From JAVKSL01 sp039583695 (GTDB lineage: Bacteria; Actinomycetota; Acidimicrobiia; Acidimicrobiales; JAJPHD01), in NCBI GenBank assembly GCA_039583695.1, contig JAVKSL010000092.1, positions 1-9,855 on the forward strand: a stretch of DNA of 9,855 nucleotides, written 5' to 3'. The translations under genes were made by a program, and so were the position numbers. The notes under the pieces were generated by a model that saw nothing but the letters and a program-made list of their open reading frames with translations, ran no database searches and was not told the origin of the DNA. This document shows, in pieces, positions 1 through 6,204 of the stretch (position 1 is the first letter of the stretch; every line of letters begins with the position of its first letter).

Positions 1-420
1 ATTCCTCGGTGAACCACATCACTGTACTTATCTGCATGTAAGGCTCCGAAAGGATCTCGCGAATTTAGGTCTGAGCGACCCGGTGCGCAGCTAGCACCCG
101 CAAATAGCACCAGAACTGAGAGGGCCCCGGCCGTTGAGGCCGGGGCTCTCGCGCCGGCGCGCCGGCGCCCCACGGCAGAACAGGCCCCAGGTGCATGGCG
201 TGGCCGGGCGTCCGCTCGAACGCCAGCCTGGCGTCCTCCGGGCGGGCCGGGTCGCTGCGCCCCTCCGGGGTAAGCGCCTCGACCCGGCGAGGCGTCGAAG
301 CGCTGCACCCCGGTTGACAGCGAGCGCGTGGCGGTGGTAGCAAGTCACCTAGCCAGGCCGCATGCGGCTGGCGGGCCGGTCGACGCGGGTTTGGCGCATC
401 GAGGAGACGAGGTGGGACCC
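1..420. other. Upstream intergenic region with no convincing gene
   Basis: About the first 115 bases are less GC-rich than the rest and show no recognisable coding frame. A hairpin follows at 118-150. Between about 165 and 300 the minus strand has GC-rich, coding-like codon use (it reads VEALTPEGRSDPARPEDARL and continues to LGPVLPW). It runs through the hairpin to a stop at 65-67, has no plausible start of its own and matches no family I know. It may be the decayed end of a gene, or chance in GC-rich DNA. The last ~20 bases are the ribosome-binding region of the sedolisin gene (GAGG at 409-412). Confidence 0.4.
118..150. terminator. GC-rich hairpin, probable terminator
   Basis: The left arm GAGAG-GG-CCCCGGCC pairs with the right arm GGCCGGGGCTCTC across a GTTGA loop. 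This gives 13 base pairs with a two-base GG bulge. There is no U-tract, which is common in high-GC actinobacterial terminators. It probably ends transcription from a gene left of the window, or insulates the peptidase gene. The role is inferred; the stem is visible in the sequence. Confidence 0.5.
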
Positions 421-2013
421 ATGGCATATCGACGTTCGGTGGCCGCCACGGTCGTGGCGGGCGTGTTCGCGCTGCTCCCGGGGCTCGGCGCGCCGGGCGC
501 CGCCAGGCAGGCGCCAGCCTCCGGAGGCGGTCTCGTCCCCCAGGACGTGACCCTGCCTGCGGTCCCGGGCCTGACCGGCAACCGTCGCAGCGCGTCCACC
601 GCCTGCGTGCTGCCCGACGGCACCTACGTCTCGTGGTTCCACTGCTACACGCCTCGCCAGGTCCGGGCGGCGTACGGGGTGAGCGCCGTGGCCCCGATCG
701 GCGGCGCGCCCAACTACGGCCAGGGTCAGACCATCGTGCTGGTCGACGCCTACGGCAGCCCCACCGCGGCCGCCGACCTGGCCAGGTTCCACGCGACCTT
801 CTTCCCCACCCTGCCGGCACCGGACTTCCAGGAGATCTACCCTCAGGGCGACCCGCAGTTCTCGAACACCGCGATCGGCAGCGGTCTGTCGGGGCCGAAC
901 GGCGCGGCGGGCTGGTCGGGCGAAGCCACCCTCGACATCGAGTGGGCCTATGCCATCGCACCTGAGGCGCACATCGTGTTGATGGCGGTGCCCCCCGCAG
1001 AGACCCTCGGCGTACAGGGCTTCCCCAACCTGTTCGACGCGATCGCGGGCGAGGTCCAGGCGACCCCGCCGGGCACCGTGTTCTCGATGTCCTTCGCCGC
1101 CACCGAGCAGAGCTTCGGCGGCGACCCGGCGGCCCAGGTGGCGCGCTTCGACGCCGTGTTCCGCCAGGGGCTGGCCAGGAGCGACAACTTCTTCGCCGCC
1201 GCAGGGGACACCGGCACGTCGAACCTCTCCAAGGTCGAGCGCGAGGGTGTAGCCTACCCGTACCCGACCGTGTCCTGGCCGGCGAGTTCCCCCTACGTCG
1301 TGTCGGTCGGCGGCACCCAGCTGCAAGACGGATGGACGTGGGATCCCACCGCCAACACGGCCTTCAGCCCGAGCACGACCGACCCGTTCAACCCCGCCTA
1401 CTGGCACTGGACCAGCGGTGGCGACACCCAGGCGGTGTGGAACGAGTCCTGGGCTCCCGTCGCGACCGGTGGCGGGCTCAGCACCATCTATCCCCGGCCC
1501 TCCTGGCAGAGCGGTGTCGACACGGCCTACGGGAACCACCGCCTGGTTCCCGACACCGCGTGGAACGCAGCGGTCAACGGTGGCGTGGACATCTACATCA
1601 CCGCGTACCCGCAGTACAACTGCGACAACACCACCGGATGCTGGACCATCTACGGCGGCACGTCGGCCGCCACCCCCCAGACTGCGGCCCTGGTCGCGCT
1701 GGCGAACGCCTCCCGGGCTGGCGCGGGCAAGGGACCGATCGGGTTCCTCGACCCGATCCTGTACCAGGGCCTCGGGGCCAGCGCTTACCAGGACATCGTA
1801 CCCCTGCACTACGGCAGCGCACCGAAAAGCTTCGCCGGGGCCGAGGTGGGGGTCAGCGGCCCGGTGCACAAGTCCGCCGGCGACCTGGTGGACAACCAGC
1901 TGTGGCAGGTCTCCACGCCGGGTTACCCGACGACCCAGGGCTACGACACGACCACCGGGTGGGGGGCGCCTCACGCGGCGGCGTTCGTGTCTGCACTGAC
2001 GGCTCAGCCATAG
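421..2013 (+). CDS. Secreted S53 (sedolisin-family) serine-carboxyl peptidase
   Basis: This is a 530-residue sedolisin-type endopeptidase, expected to be exported and active outside the cell, usually at acidic pH in this family. The catalytic set is visible. Glu168 and Asp172 lie in GEATLDIEWAYAIAP, the oxyanion Asp263 in FFAAAGDTGTSN, and the nucleophile Ser415 in YGGTSAATPQTAAL. Near the C-terminus YQDIVP and GYDTTTGWGAP fit the family's calcium site. Residues 1-30 (MAYRRS, then a hydrophobic run, then GAPGAARQA) look like a Sec signal peptide. ATG 421 is chosen because GAGG lies 8 nt upstream and the signal peptide begins there; a GTG at 328 would add 31 non-signal residues. Only about 55 residues separate the signal from the catalytic domain start (YTPRQVRAAYGV), so the usual activation prodomain of ~140+ residues appears to be missing. 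Two Cys pairs (around 62-77 and in YNCDNTTGCW) may form disulfides. The stop is TAG. It stands alone as a transcription unit. Confidence 0.93.
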   Translation: MAYRRSVAATVVAGVFALLPGLGAPGAARQAPASGGGLVPQDVTLPAVPGLTGNRRSASTACVLPDGTYVSWFHCYTPRQVRAAYGVSAVAPIGGAPNYGQGQTIVLVDAYGSPTAAADLARFHATFFPTLPAPDFQEIYPQGDPQFSNTAIGSGLSGPNGAAGWSGEATLDIEWAYAIAPEAHIVLMAVPPAETLGVQGFPNLFDAIAGEVQATPPGTVFSMSFAATEQSFGGDPAAQVARFDAVFRQGLARSDNFFAAAGDTGTSNLSKVEREGVAYPYPTVSWPASSPYVVSVGGTQLQDGWTWDPTANTAFSPSTTDPFNPAYWHWTSGGDTQAVWNESWAPVATGGGLSTIYPRPSWQSGVDTAYGNHRLVPDTAWNAAVNGGVDIYITAYPQYNCDNTTGCWTIYGGTSAATPQTAALVALANASRAGAGKGPIGFLDPILYQGLGASAYQDIVPLHYGSAPKSFAGAEVGVSGPVHKSAGDLVDNQLWQVSTPGYPTTQGYDTTTGWGAPHAAAFVSALTAQP

Positions 2014-2172
2014 GCGGGCCGGGGCCAGCGCCCGGCGCGCCCGGCGCGCTCAAGATCAAATGGATCGACATCGTGGGAGTCACCGCCACCGTGGCGAGCG
2101 CGCCCGGCGCCGGGGTGCCGGTGGCCTAGGCGCGACAGGTCCCCTCGGCGCATCGGCGGCTACCGTGCTGGC
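2014..2172. other. GC-repetitive spacer after the sedolisin gene
   Basis: This stretch has short GC repeats (several copies of GCGCCCGGC or near variants) that could fold and stop transcription, but no single clear stem with a U-tract. One frame reads GALKIKWIDIVGVTATVA and continues to a stop at 2127-2129, but it has no start and no family that I recognise. No gene is called. Confidence 0.4.
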
Positions 2173-2365
2173 GTGAACGCCCAGGCAATGCGGCCGCTTG
2201 GCCACGACGACCGTGTTGGGCACCGGGGCGGCCGTCGTATGGCTGGTCACCCATTTCGTCGTGCAGTTCTTCGAGGTACTGTCGGCGTCGATGGCACCCA
2301 CCATCCAGGTGGGGGACCGCATCGTGGTTCAGAAGCGCAGCGGACCCTGGCGCCCGAACCGGTGA
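2173..2365 (+). pseudogene. Signal peptidase I N-terminal fragment (broken lepB)
   Basis: This is a remnant of a type I signal peptidase, the membrane enzyme that cleaves Sec signal peptides. In the frame ending at the TGA 2363-2365 the sequence reads a hydrophobic anchor (VLGTGAAVVWLVTHFVVQFF) followed by SASMAPTIQVGDRIVVQK. The SMAPT motif holds the catalytic serine (codon 2288-2290) and matches the family's box B (SMxPT). The lysine box and everything else C-terminal are missing; the frame ends with RSGPWRPNR. A natural start, GTG 2173 (MNAQAMRPL), is one frame off. A single-base insertion near 2198-2200 would explain this, since MNAQAMRPL then runs into ATTTVLGTG. The copy is therefore both frameshifted and truncated and cannot be active. 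Identification of the fragment is firm; the frameshift position is inferred. Confidence 0.78.
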
Positions 2366-2450
2366 GGGCGGAGCCGTCAACCGGGCAGGCGAGCCGGGAG
2401 ATCAAGTCCTCCAGGCCCATCCCGGCAAGGCGAGCGGGGCCCGTCTCCCG

Positions 2451-2598
2451 GCCCCCTTGGCAGCCCAGGCCGCGGTTGCCCTGGCTAACGCCGAGACATA
2501 CGCCGCGAGCGTGAGGCTGGCGAACCAGCTCCGTGAGGCTCTCGCCTCCCGGGGTCACCCTCTTCCAGGGCGACAAGGCGACCACCAGGGCGGCGACC
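2451..2598 (+). pseudogene. GAF-ANTAR regulator fragments, C-part then N-part of the GAF domain
   Basis: Two adjacent blocks resemble a GAF-ANTAR regulator (GAF sensor plus ANTAR RNA-binding domain, common in actinobacteria). Bases 2451-2552 read LAAQAAVALANAETYAAS then VRLANQLREALASR. This is the helical end of the GAF domain and the linker helix that in intact proteins leads straight into the ANTAR domain (AVIxQAKG...). Here it is instead followed in the next frame by GVTLFQGDKATTRAAT (2551-2598), which resembles an early beta strand of the same GAF type. The block order is therefore reversed relative to a normal gene, and the ANTAR domain is absent. The middle of the domain lies nearby on the opposite strand at 2737-2871. 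No functional product is expected. Family assignment rests on remembered consensus rather than a search. Confidence 0.6.
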
Positions 2599-2599
2599 G

Positions 2600-2710
2600 G
2601 GGGACGCCTTGGCCTCCGCCGCGCTTGACGTCACCACGCTGGCCAACGCCGAGGTCGTCGCCGACATCGCTGAGCCGGCGCGGGCCCGGGTCGCCGCCGG
2701 GGAGGCCTGA
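2600..2710 (+). other. Short coding-like remnant, unrecognised
   Basis: A frame ending at TGA 2708-2710 reads GDALASAALDVTTLANAEVV and continues ADIAEPARARVAAGEA. Its codons are almost all G/C-ending and its composition is protein-like. It has only a weak possible start (TTG 2609) and no ribosome-binding site. I do not recognise the family. It looks like the C-terminal scrap of another broken gene in this decayed region. Confidence 0.25.
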
Positions 2711-2736
2711 GGCGCCTGCCCGGGCGTCGGCCCTCG

Positions 2737-2871
2737 GGGGTCAGCCCAGAACTGCGGCCAGCGCTCCGACTCCGACATCGACTCGACCTCGTGGACCTCG
2801 CCGGTCCGCACCGCCGACAGGCACGGCCCGTCGTTGACGTCGTATTGGTAGGGGTCCACCTCGTAGGCTGC
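2737..2871 (-). pseudogene. Inverted middle block of a GAF domain
   Basis: On the minus strand this reads AAYEVDPYQYDVNDGPCLSA followed by VRTGEVHEVESMSESERWPQ and FWADP. It matches the core of the GAF domain found in GAF-ANTAR proteins, where the pattern is D-x-x-QY-x-x-GxGPCLxAxRTGEVVxVxD...RWPxF. Similarity stops abruptly at both ends: after WADP the sequence turns into PRGPTPGQ, and upstream it is non-homologous. Together with the two plus-strand blocks at 2451-2598 it appears to be one gene that was cut up and partly inverted. Confidence 0.62.
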
Positions 2872-2978
2872 GCACCGTGGCGCTCGACATCGTGAGCCAG
2901 GTGACCGCACGAGACGCCACGCCGACGGATTCGAAGGACGGGGCGCGAACGGCTCTGCGATCGGGCGGAGAGGCCGAG

Positions 2979-3555
2979 TCACTTCAGTGCCCGAAGATCG
3001 GGGTGAGGCAGAACAGGCGCTATCTCAGCGTCGCCGGCCGGGGCCGGACGGCATATCTCCCAGCCGACGAAAGCGCTGGCGACCTCGATGTGTGCGGACA
3101 GCCAGCATCCCTGCGGGACCACCACTGCCGGCCGCTTCCCGGCCCGGTCACAAGAACCGCAAACCGGCACCAGATCGGAGACCGCCGCCTACGTAGCCTG
3201 CCTAGGCAGCTCGGCTCGGCCACACACGACACACGGCACCGGAATCAGCAACGCCTTCGGGCGAGCATACTTAGGGCCTGTACGAGAACAACCTGGGCGG
3301 CGAAGCCGCTCAAACGCGGTCCTCATCAGGGCTATAGCTGTGCCCGCCGCCCAGGTTGTTCTCTGCCAGGCCCTTAGCTGCGCTGGCGGTCTTAGGGTTC
3401 CGACACTGCACCAGCCACGCTGGCGGCTCCGCCAGCCAGGCGGCCACCTGAGCGTCGCTCACCCGTGTCCTACCCGTGGCGCGACGAATGTCGCCGCCAG
3501 ACACGCCGAGTTGTTCGCCCGCTGCGCCAAGGCCGACCGACTCACCCACGGTCAC
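2979..3555 (-). pseudogene. Small zinc-knuckle gene split by a MITE and an amber codon
   Basis: Reading from GTG 3555 (GGGAG lies a few bases upstream; GTG 3549 is an alternative start) the protein begins MTVGESVGLGAAGEQLGVSG and continues through VSDAQVAAWLAEPPAWLVQC to NPKTASAAK, where MITE copy 1 (3274-3373) interrupts it. Removing the MITE and one TTA (103 bp) restores the frame exactly: ...TASAAK joins YARPKALLIPVPCVVCGR. The reconstructed gene has 157 codons plus a TGA stop. It contains two CxxC knuckles, CVVC and CGSC (in PVCGSCDRAGKRP), consistent with a zinc ribbon, and a helical, HTH-like N-terminus. One further in-frame TAG (3189-3191) lies between the knuckles. I do not recognise the family. 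As it stands, the ribosome would finish in MITE-encoded residues (GLAENNLGGG...). Confidence 0.6.
3274..3373 (+). mobile_element. MITE copy 1, 100 bp, IS5/IS1031-type ends
   Basis: This is a 100-bp non-coding element with terminal inverted repeats of about 28 bp: GGGCCTGTACGAGAACAACC plus TGGGCGGC at the left, and the complement of GGGCCTGGCAGAGAACAACC plus TGGGCGGC at the right. 25 of 28 positions match, the three differences being consecutive at positions 8-10. It is flanked by a direct repeat TTA (3271-3273 and 3374-3376), a TNA-type target duplication typical of the IS1031 group of IS5-family transposases. No transposase is encoded, so it would have to be moved in trans. It lies inside the zinc-knuckle gene. 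An inverted copy is at 6105-6204. Confidence 0.85.
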
Positions 3556-3672
3556 ATTTCTCCCAGAGGGGTGTGTCCGCCTCGGCTCGACCCCCAGAGC
3601 CCGTGGACCCACATCGTGGGTGGCGCAGCGCAGTGCGCGCTCCGCCCGGTTCCTGGCGGCGGCCCGCCTTGC

Positions 3673-3713
3673 GGTTCTCGACGTAGTGCATGGGACCCAT
3701 TGTGGCATGAGGG
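3673..3713 (-). repeat. Left-end remnant of the TnpB element (41-bp repeat)
   Basis: 38 of 41 bases are identical to 9744-9784, the left end of the tnpB element at the right of the window, in the same orientation. The shared core is GCATGGGACCCATTGTGGCA followed by TGAGGG. Similarity fades at both sides. On the minus strand the reading frame after ATG (MHYVENRKAG) still resembles MRDVQNQKVA of the right-hand copy, but no tnpB body follows. It is therefore the stump of a second insertion of that element or a relative, abutting the unrelated tnpB tail at 3722. Confidence 0.7.
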
Positions 3714-3721
3714 CGGAGCAG

Positions 3722-4021
3722 TGTTGCAAGACAGTGAAAGCCAAGCTGTCCCTCTCCGGGCGCACCTACCGCTGCGAGCACTGTGGCCTGGTCGCAGACC
3801 GGGACCTGAACGCAGCACACAACCTTGCCTCGCTCGTCGAGGCGCAGCCCAGCACCGGTACCGCCAGTCGGGCGGGAACCGGCCGGGAGACGCTCCCGGC
3901 GAACGCGCAGGGAGCGGAGAGGTTCATGGGCTCGCCCAGGTGCTCCTCGACGAACTGCGAAGACAGCACCGGAACATCGGGTCAGACTGCCACCGCCGTT
4001 GAGCAATCAACGGCAGCATGA
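3722..4021 (+). pseudogene. tnpB: C-terminal end of a TnpB-family (OrfB) nuclease
   Basis: The fragment reads KTVKAKLSLSGRTYRCEHCG then LVADRDLNAAHNLASL. This is the zinc-finger and RuvC-III end of TnpB, the RNA-guided nuclease of IS605/IS607-type elements. The second knuckle (CEHC) and the RuvC-III Asp (DRDLNAA) are present. The first knuckle is damaged (CCK instead of CxxCK), which places the breakpoint at about 3722-3727. The N-terminal ~80% is missing. The tail (STGTASRAGTGRETLPANAQ... ending TAA before TGA) differs from the tail of the tnpB at 8515-9726, so it belongs to a different element, more like IS607-type actinobacterial tnpB genes. In this family the last part of tnpB and the right end also encode the guide (omega) RNA, which could persist here up to about 4060. 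Confidence 0.8.
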
Positions 4022-4162
4022 GCGTGCAACTTATACACACTCACATGCAACGGTGTTGCGCGTAGGTCGGCGGCCTCGACGACTGCTTCGACTCGTCGTA
4101 GGGCTCGACGACCTGTTTCCAGCATCGCGAGCGCCCGGCCGATAACGGTAGCATAGGGCGCC
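4022..4162 (+). promoter_or_regulatory. dapDE upstream region with leaderless-type -10
   Basis: The first part probably contains the right end of the truncated tnpB element (a short stem GCAAC-GGT-GTTGC lies near 4048-4060). TAGCAT at 4149-4154 fits the actinobacterial -10 pattern TANNNT and lies 8 nt before the dapD ATG, so the dapD transcript is likely leaderless or nearly so. The only SD-like sequence (AGGG, 4155-4158) is too close to the ATG to be convincing. No good -35 is visible. Confidence 0.35.
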
Positions 4163-4987
4163 ATGGGCTCGCTCGAAGACCAGATCACCGAGCTGTGGGC
4201 GCGGCGGGACGAGCTGGTGGTGGGGGACGCCGGCCCCCTGGCGCTCGTTCGGGAGGCAGTGGGCCTGCTCGACGCCGGGGAGGCCCGGGTGGCGTCGGTG
4301 GGCCCGGATGGGGCAGTAGTGGTGAACGAGTGGTGCAAGCTGGCCGTGCTCTTGCTGTTCCGGTTGTCGGCGCTTGAAACCACCGAGCTTGGGCCCTTCG
4401 AGTACCTAGATCGCATCCCGCTCAAGGCGGGTTACGCCGCCGCGGGGGTCAGGGTGGTGCCGGGCGCGTCGGCGCGCTGGGGGTCGTTCCTCGGGCGGGG
4501 GGTGGTGCTGATGCCCAGCTACGTGAACATCGGCGCCCGGGTGGGGGCGAACACGATGGTGGATACGTGGGCCACGGTCGGCTCGTGCGCCCAGGTCGGC
4601 CGGGACGTGCACCTTTCGGGCGGCGTGGGGATCGGGGGGGTGCTGGAGCCGGCCCAGGCTGCGCCGGTGATGATCGGCGATGGGGCCTTCATCGGCAGCC
4701 GGTGCATGGTTACCCAGGGCGCCCGGGTGGGGGCGGGAGCGGTGCTGGCCGAGGGGGTGATCCTGAACCCGTCGATTCACGTGATCGACACGGTGACCGG
4801 CGAGGAGCTGGAGCGCGGCGTGGTGCCACCGTGGTGCGTGGCGGTGGGGGGAACGCGCCAGCGCGAGTTCGCCGGGGGGACCTTCGGGATGCCGTGCGTC
4901 CTGGTGGTGAGGCGGCTCAGCGAGGGCGAGCGCCACGACAAGGCCCGGTTGAACGCCATCCTGCGCGATCACGGCGTGGGGGGGTGA
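4163..4987 (+). CDS. dapD: Tetrahydrodipicolinate N-succinyltransferase
   Basis: It transfers succinyl from succinyl-CoA to tetrahydrodipicolinate, giving N-succinyl-2-amino-6-oxopimelate in the succinylase branch of diaminopimelate/lysine synthesis (cytoplasm). The 274-residue length equals that of the E. coli enzyme. An N-terminal helical domain (about 1-70, with NEWCKLAVLLLFRL) precedes a left-handed beta-helix of hexapeptide repeats. Residues 117-163 carry the near-invariant run MPSYVNIGARVGANTMVDTW, then ATVGSCAQVG, then HLSGGVGIGGVLEP. The C-terminal strand (GMPCVLVVRRL) matches the end of the E. coli protein. It is therefore the E. coli-type DapD rather than the longer, divergent type known from Mycobacterium. 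dapE starts inside its stop codon, so the two genes are co-transcribed and probably translationally coupled. The start at ATG 4163 suits the family's N-terminus and the -10 at 4149. Confidence 0.95.
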   Translation: MGSLEDQITELWARRDELVVGDAGPLALVREAVGLLDAGEARVASVGPDGAVVVNEWCKLAVLLLFRLSALETTELGPFEYLDRIPLKAGYAAAGVRVVPGASARWGSFLGRGVVLMPSYVNIGARVGANTMVDTWATVGSCAQVGRDVHLSGGVGIGGVLEPAQAAPVMIGDGAFIGSRCMVTQGARVGAGAVLAEGVILNPSIHVIDTVTGEELERGVVPPWCVAVGGTRQREFAGGTFGMPCVLVVRRLSEGERHDKARLNAILRDHGVGG

Positions 4988-6039
4988 ACGACCTTCTGAC
5001 TCGGACGGCCGAGCTGGTGGGGATTGGCTCGGTGAGTCACCACGAGGCCTTGATCGCCGACCGGGTGGAGGCGGAGCTGAGGGGTCTGGGATGGCTGGTC
5101 GTGGACCGCCTCGGGGACAATGTCGTGGCCCGGACCCAGCTCGGGCGGCCCCAGAGGCTCATATTGGCCGGGCACCTGGACACGGTGCCAGCCGCGGGCA
5201 ACGAGACCCCGGTCCTCGATGGGGACCGCCTGTGGGGGCTGGGTGCCTCGGACATGAAGGGGGGCCTGGCCGTCATGTTGGAGCTCGCGGGCGAGGTCTC
5301 GGAGCCTGCCGTGGATGTGACCTGGGTGTTTTACGCGTGCGAGGAGGTGGACCAGAGCTACAGCGGGTTGGGCCAGCTGGACCCGGATCTCTTGGTCGCC
5401 GATGCGGCGGTGCTGGCCGAGCCCACGTCGGCCCAAGTGGAGGCAGGTTGCCAGGGCTCGATGCGCCTTTGCGTCACGGTTCGCGGTCAGCGTGCGCACA
5501 CCGCCCGGGCCTGGATGGGGACCAACGCGATCCACCGTCTGGCGGCGGTGCTGGGCGCAGTGGCGGCCTACGAGCCACGCCGCCCGGTGTTGGACGGGTG
5601 CGAGTTTGTGGAGGCTCTGCAGGCGGTGAGGGTCGGGGGGGGAGTAGCCAACAACGTGGTCCCCGACGTTGCGACCGTGGTGCTCAACCACCGATTCGCC
5701 CCGGATCACGATGCCGAGGGCGCACTGGGGGAGGTGATGGCGGTCCTCGGGCCGATGCTGGGGCCCGACGACACCGTAGAGGTGGCCGAAGCCGCGCTGC
5801 CGGCCCCTCCCAACCTTGATCACCAGCTCCTGGCTGGCCTGGTGCGCCGCAGCGGGGGAGCGCCCCGAGCCAAGCTGGGCTGGACCGATGTTTCGTGGTT
5901 CACCCGGCACGGGGTGGCGGCAACCAACTTCGGTCCCGGCGACCCGAACCTGGCCCACACGGCCGGGGAGTGGGTGGACCGGGCCGACCTTGAGAGGTCC
6001 TACCGGGTGCTACGCGACCTGCTCGTCGAGGGGTGTTGA
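4984..6039 (+). CDS. dapE: Succinyl-diaminopimelate desuccinylase (M20 family)
   Basis: It hydrolyses N-succinyl-LL-2,6-diaminopimelate to LL-diaminopimelate and succinate, the step that removes the group added by DapD (with the transaminase between, not in this window). The protein has 351 residues. The di-zinc site of M20 peptidases is complete: His64 in LAGHLDTVP, bridging Asp90 in GASDMKGG, catalytic Glu120 and ligand Glu121 in YACEEVDQ, Glu146 in LAEPT, and His325 in PNLAHTAGEW. The lid/dimerisation domain is present (RGQRAHTARAWMGTNAIHRL, about 168-187). GTG 4984 is the start: it shares GTGA with the dapD stop, and translation from there gives the normal N-terminus MNDLLTRTAELVGIGSVS. 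An open frame runs further upstream but only through dapD in another frame. The closest relatives are the actinobacterial DapE group; other M20 deacylases are possible in principle, but the pairing with dapD settles the role. Confidence 0.94.
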   Translation: MNDLLTRTAELVGIGSVSHHEALIADRVEAELRGLGWLVVDRLGDNVVARTQLGRPQRLILAGHLDTVPAAGNETPVLDGDRLWGLGASDMKGGLAVMLELAGEVSEPAVDVTWVFYACEEVDQSYSGLGQLDPDLLVADAAVLAEPTSAQVEAGCQGSMRLCVTVRGQRAHTARAWMGTNAIHRLAAVLGAVAAYEPRRPVLDGCEFVEALQAVRVGGGVANNVVPDVATVVLNHRFAPDHDAEGALGEVMAVLGPMLGPDDTVEVAEAALPAPPNLDHQLLAGLVRRSGGAPRAKLGWTDVSWFTRHGVAATNFGPGDPNLAHTAGEWVDRADLERSYRVLRDLLVEGC

Positions 6040-6104
6040 GGTGGGCAGACGAGCGACGGGCGGGCATGGCTGGCAGGCAGGGCGATAGCCCACCCGCCTT
6101 GTCA

Positions 6105-6204
6105 GGGCCTGGCAGAGAACAACCTGGGCGGCGGGCAGAGCTATAGCCCTGATTAGGACCGCATTTGGGCGGCTTCGCCGCCCGGGTTGTTCTCGTACAG
6201 GCCC
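6105..6204 (-). mobile_element. MITE copy 2, inverted relative to copy 1
   Basis: This is a 100-bp element whose reverse complement differs from 3274-3373 at 5 positions only (by my alignment: element positions 21, 37, 42, one in the CATCAG/AATCAG stretch, and one in AGCTGTG/AGCTCTG). Ends are GGGCCTGGCAGAGAAC and GTTCTCGTACAGGCCC. Flanks are TCA (6102-6104) and TTA (6205-6207), a TNA pair with one mismatch, either because the duplication has mutated or because the flanks were exchanged by recombination. It lies between the convergent ends of dapE and menE, where its long stem could also act as a bidirectional terminator. Confidence 0.85.

Noticed and set aside
65..300. Minus-strand coding-like segment (EGRSDPARPEDARLAFERTP)
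   Set aside because: There is no start, it passes through a terminator-like hairpin and no family is recognised. Mentioned in the intergenic entry only.
349..1974. Very long minus-strand open frame (541 codons)
   Set aside because: It is antisense to the sedolisin gene, which has a full catalytic set and a signal peptide. The antisense product has no recognisable motif; such frames are common opposite high-GC genes.
2340..2421. Minus-strand frame MGLEDLISRLACPVDGSALT, recalling Trm112-like zinc proteins
   Set aside because: Only one Cys of the expected CxxC pair is present (CPVDG) and the frame runs antisense into the signal peptidase fragment. Too little to call.
4567..4983. Upstream extension of the dapE frame
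   Set aside because: It lies entirely within dapD in another frame and encodes no M20 sequence; the GTG at 4984, overlapping the dapD stop, gives the normal N-terminus.
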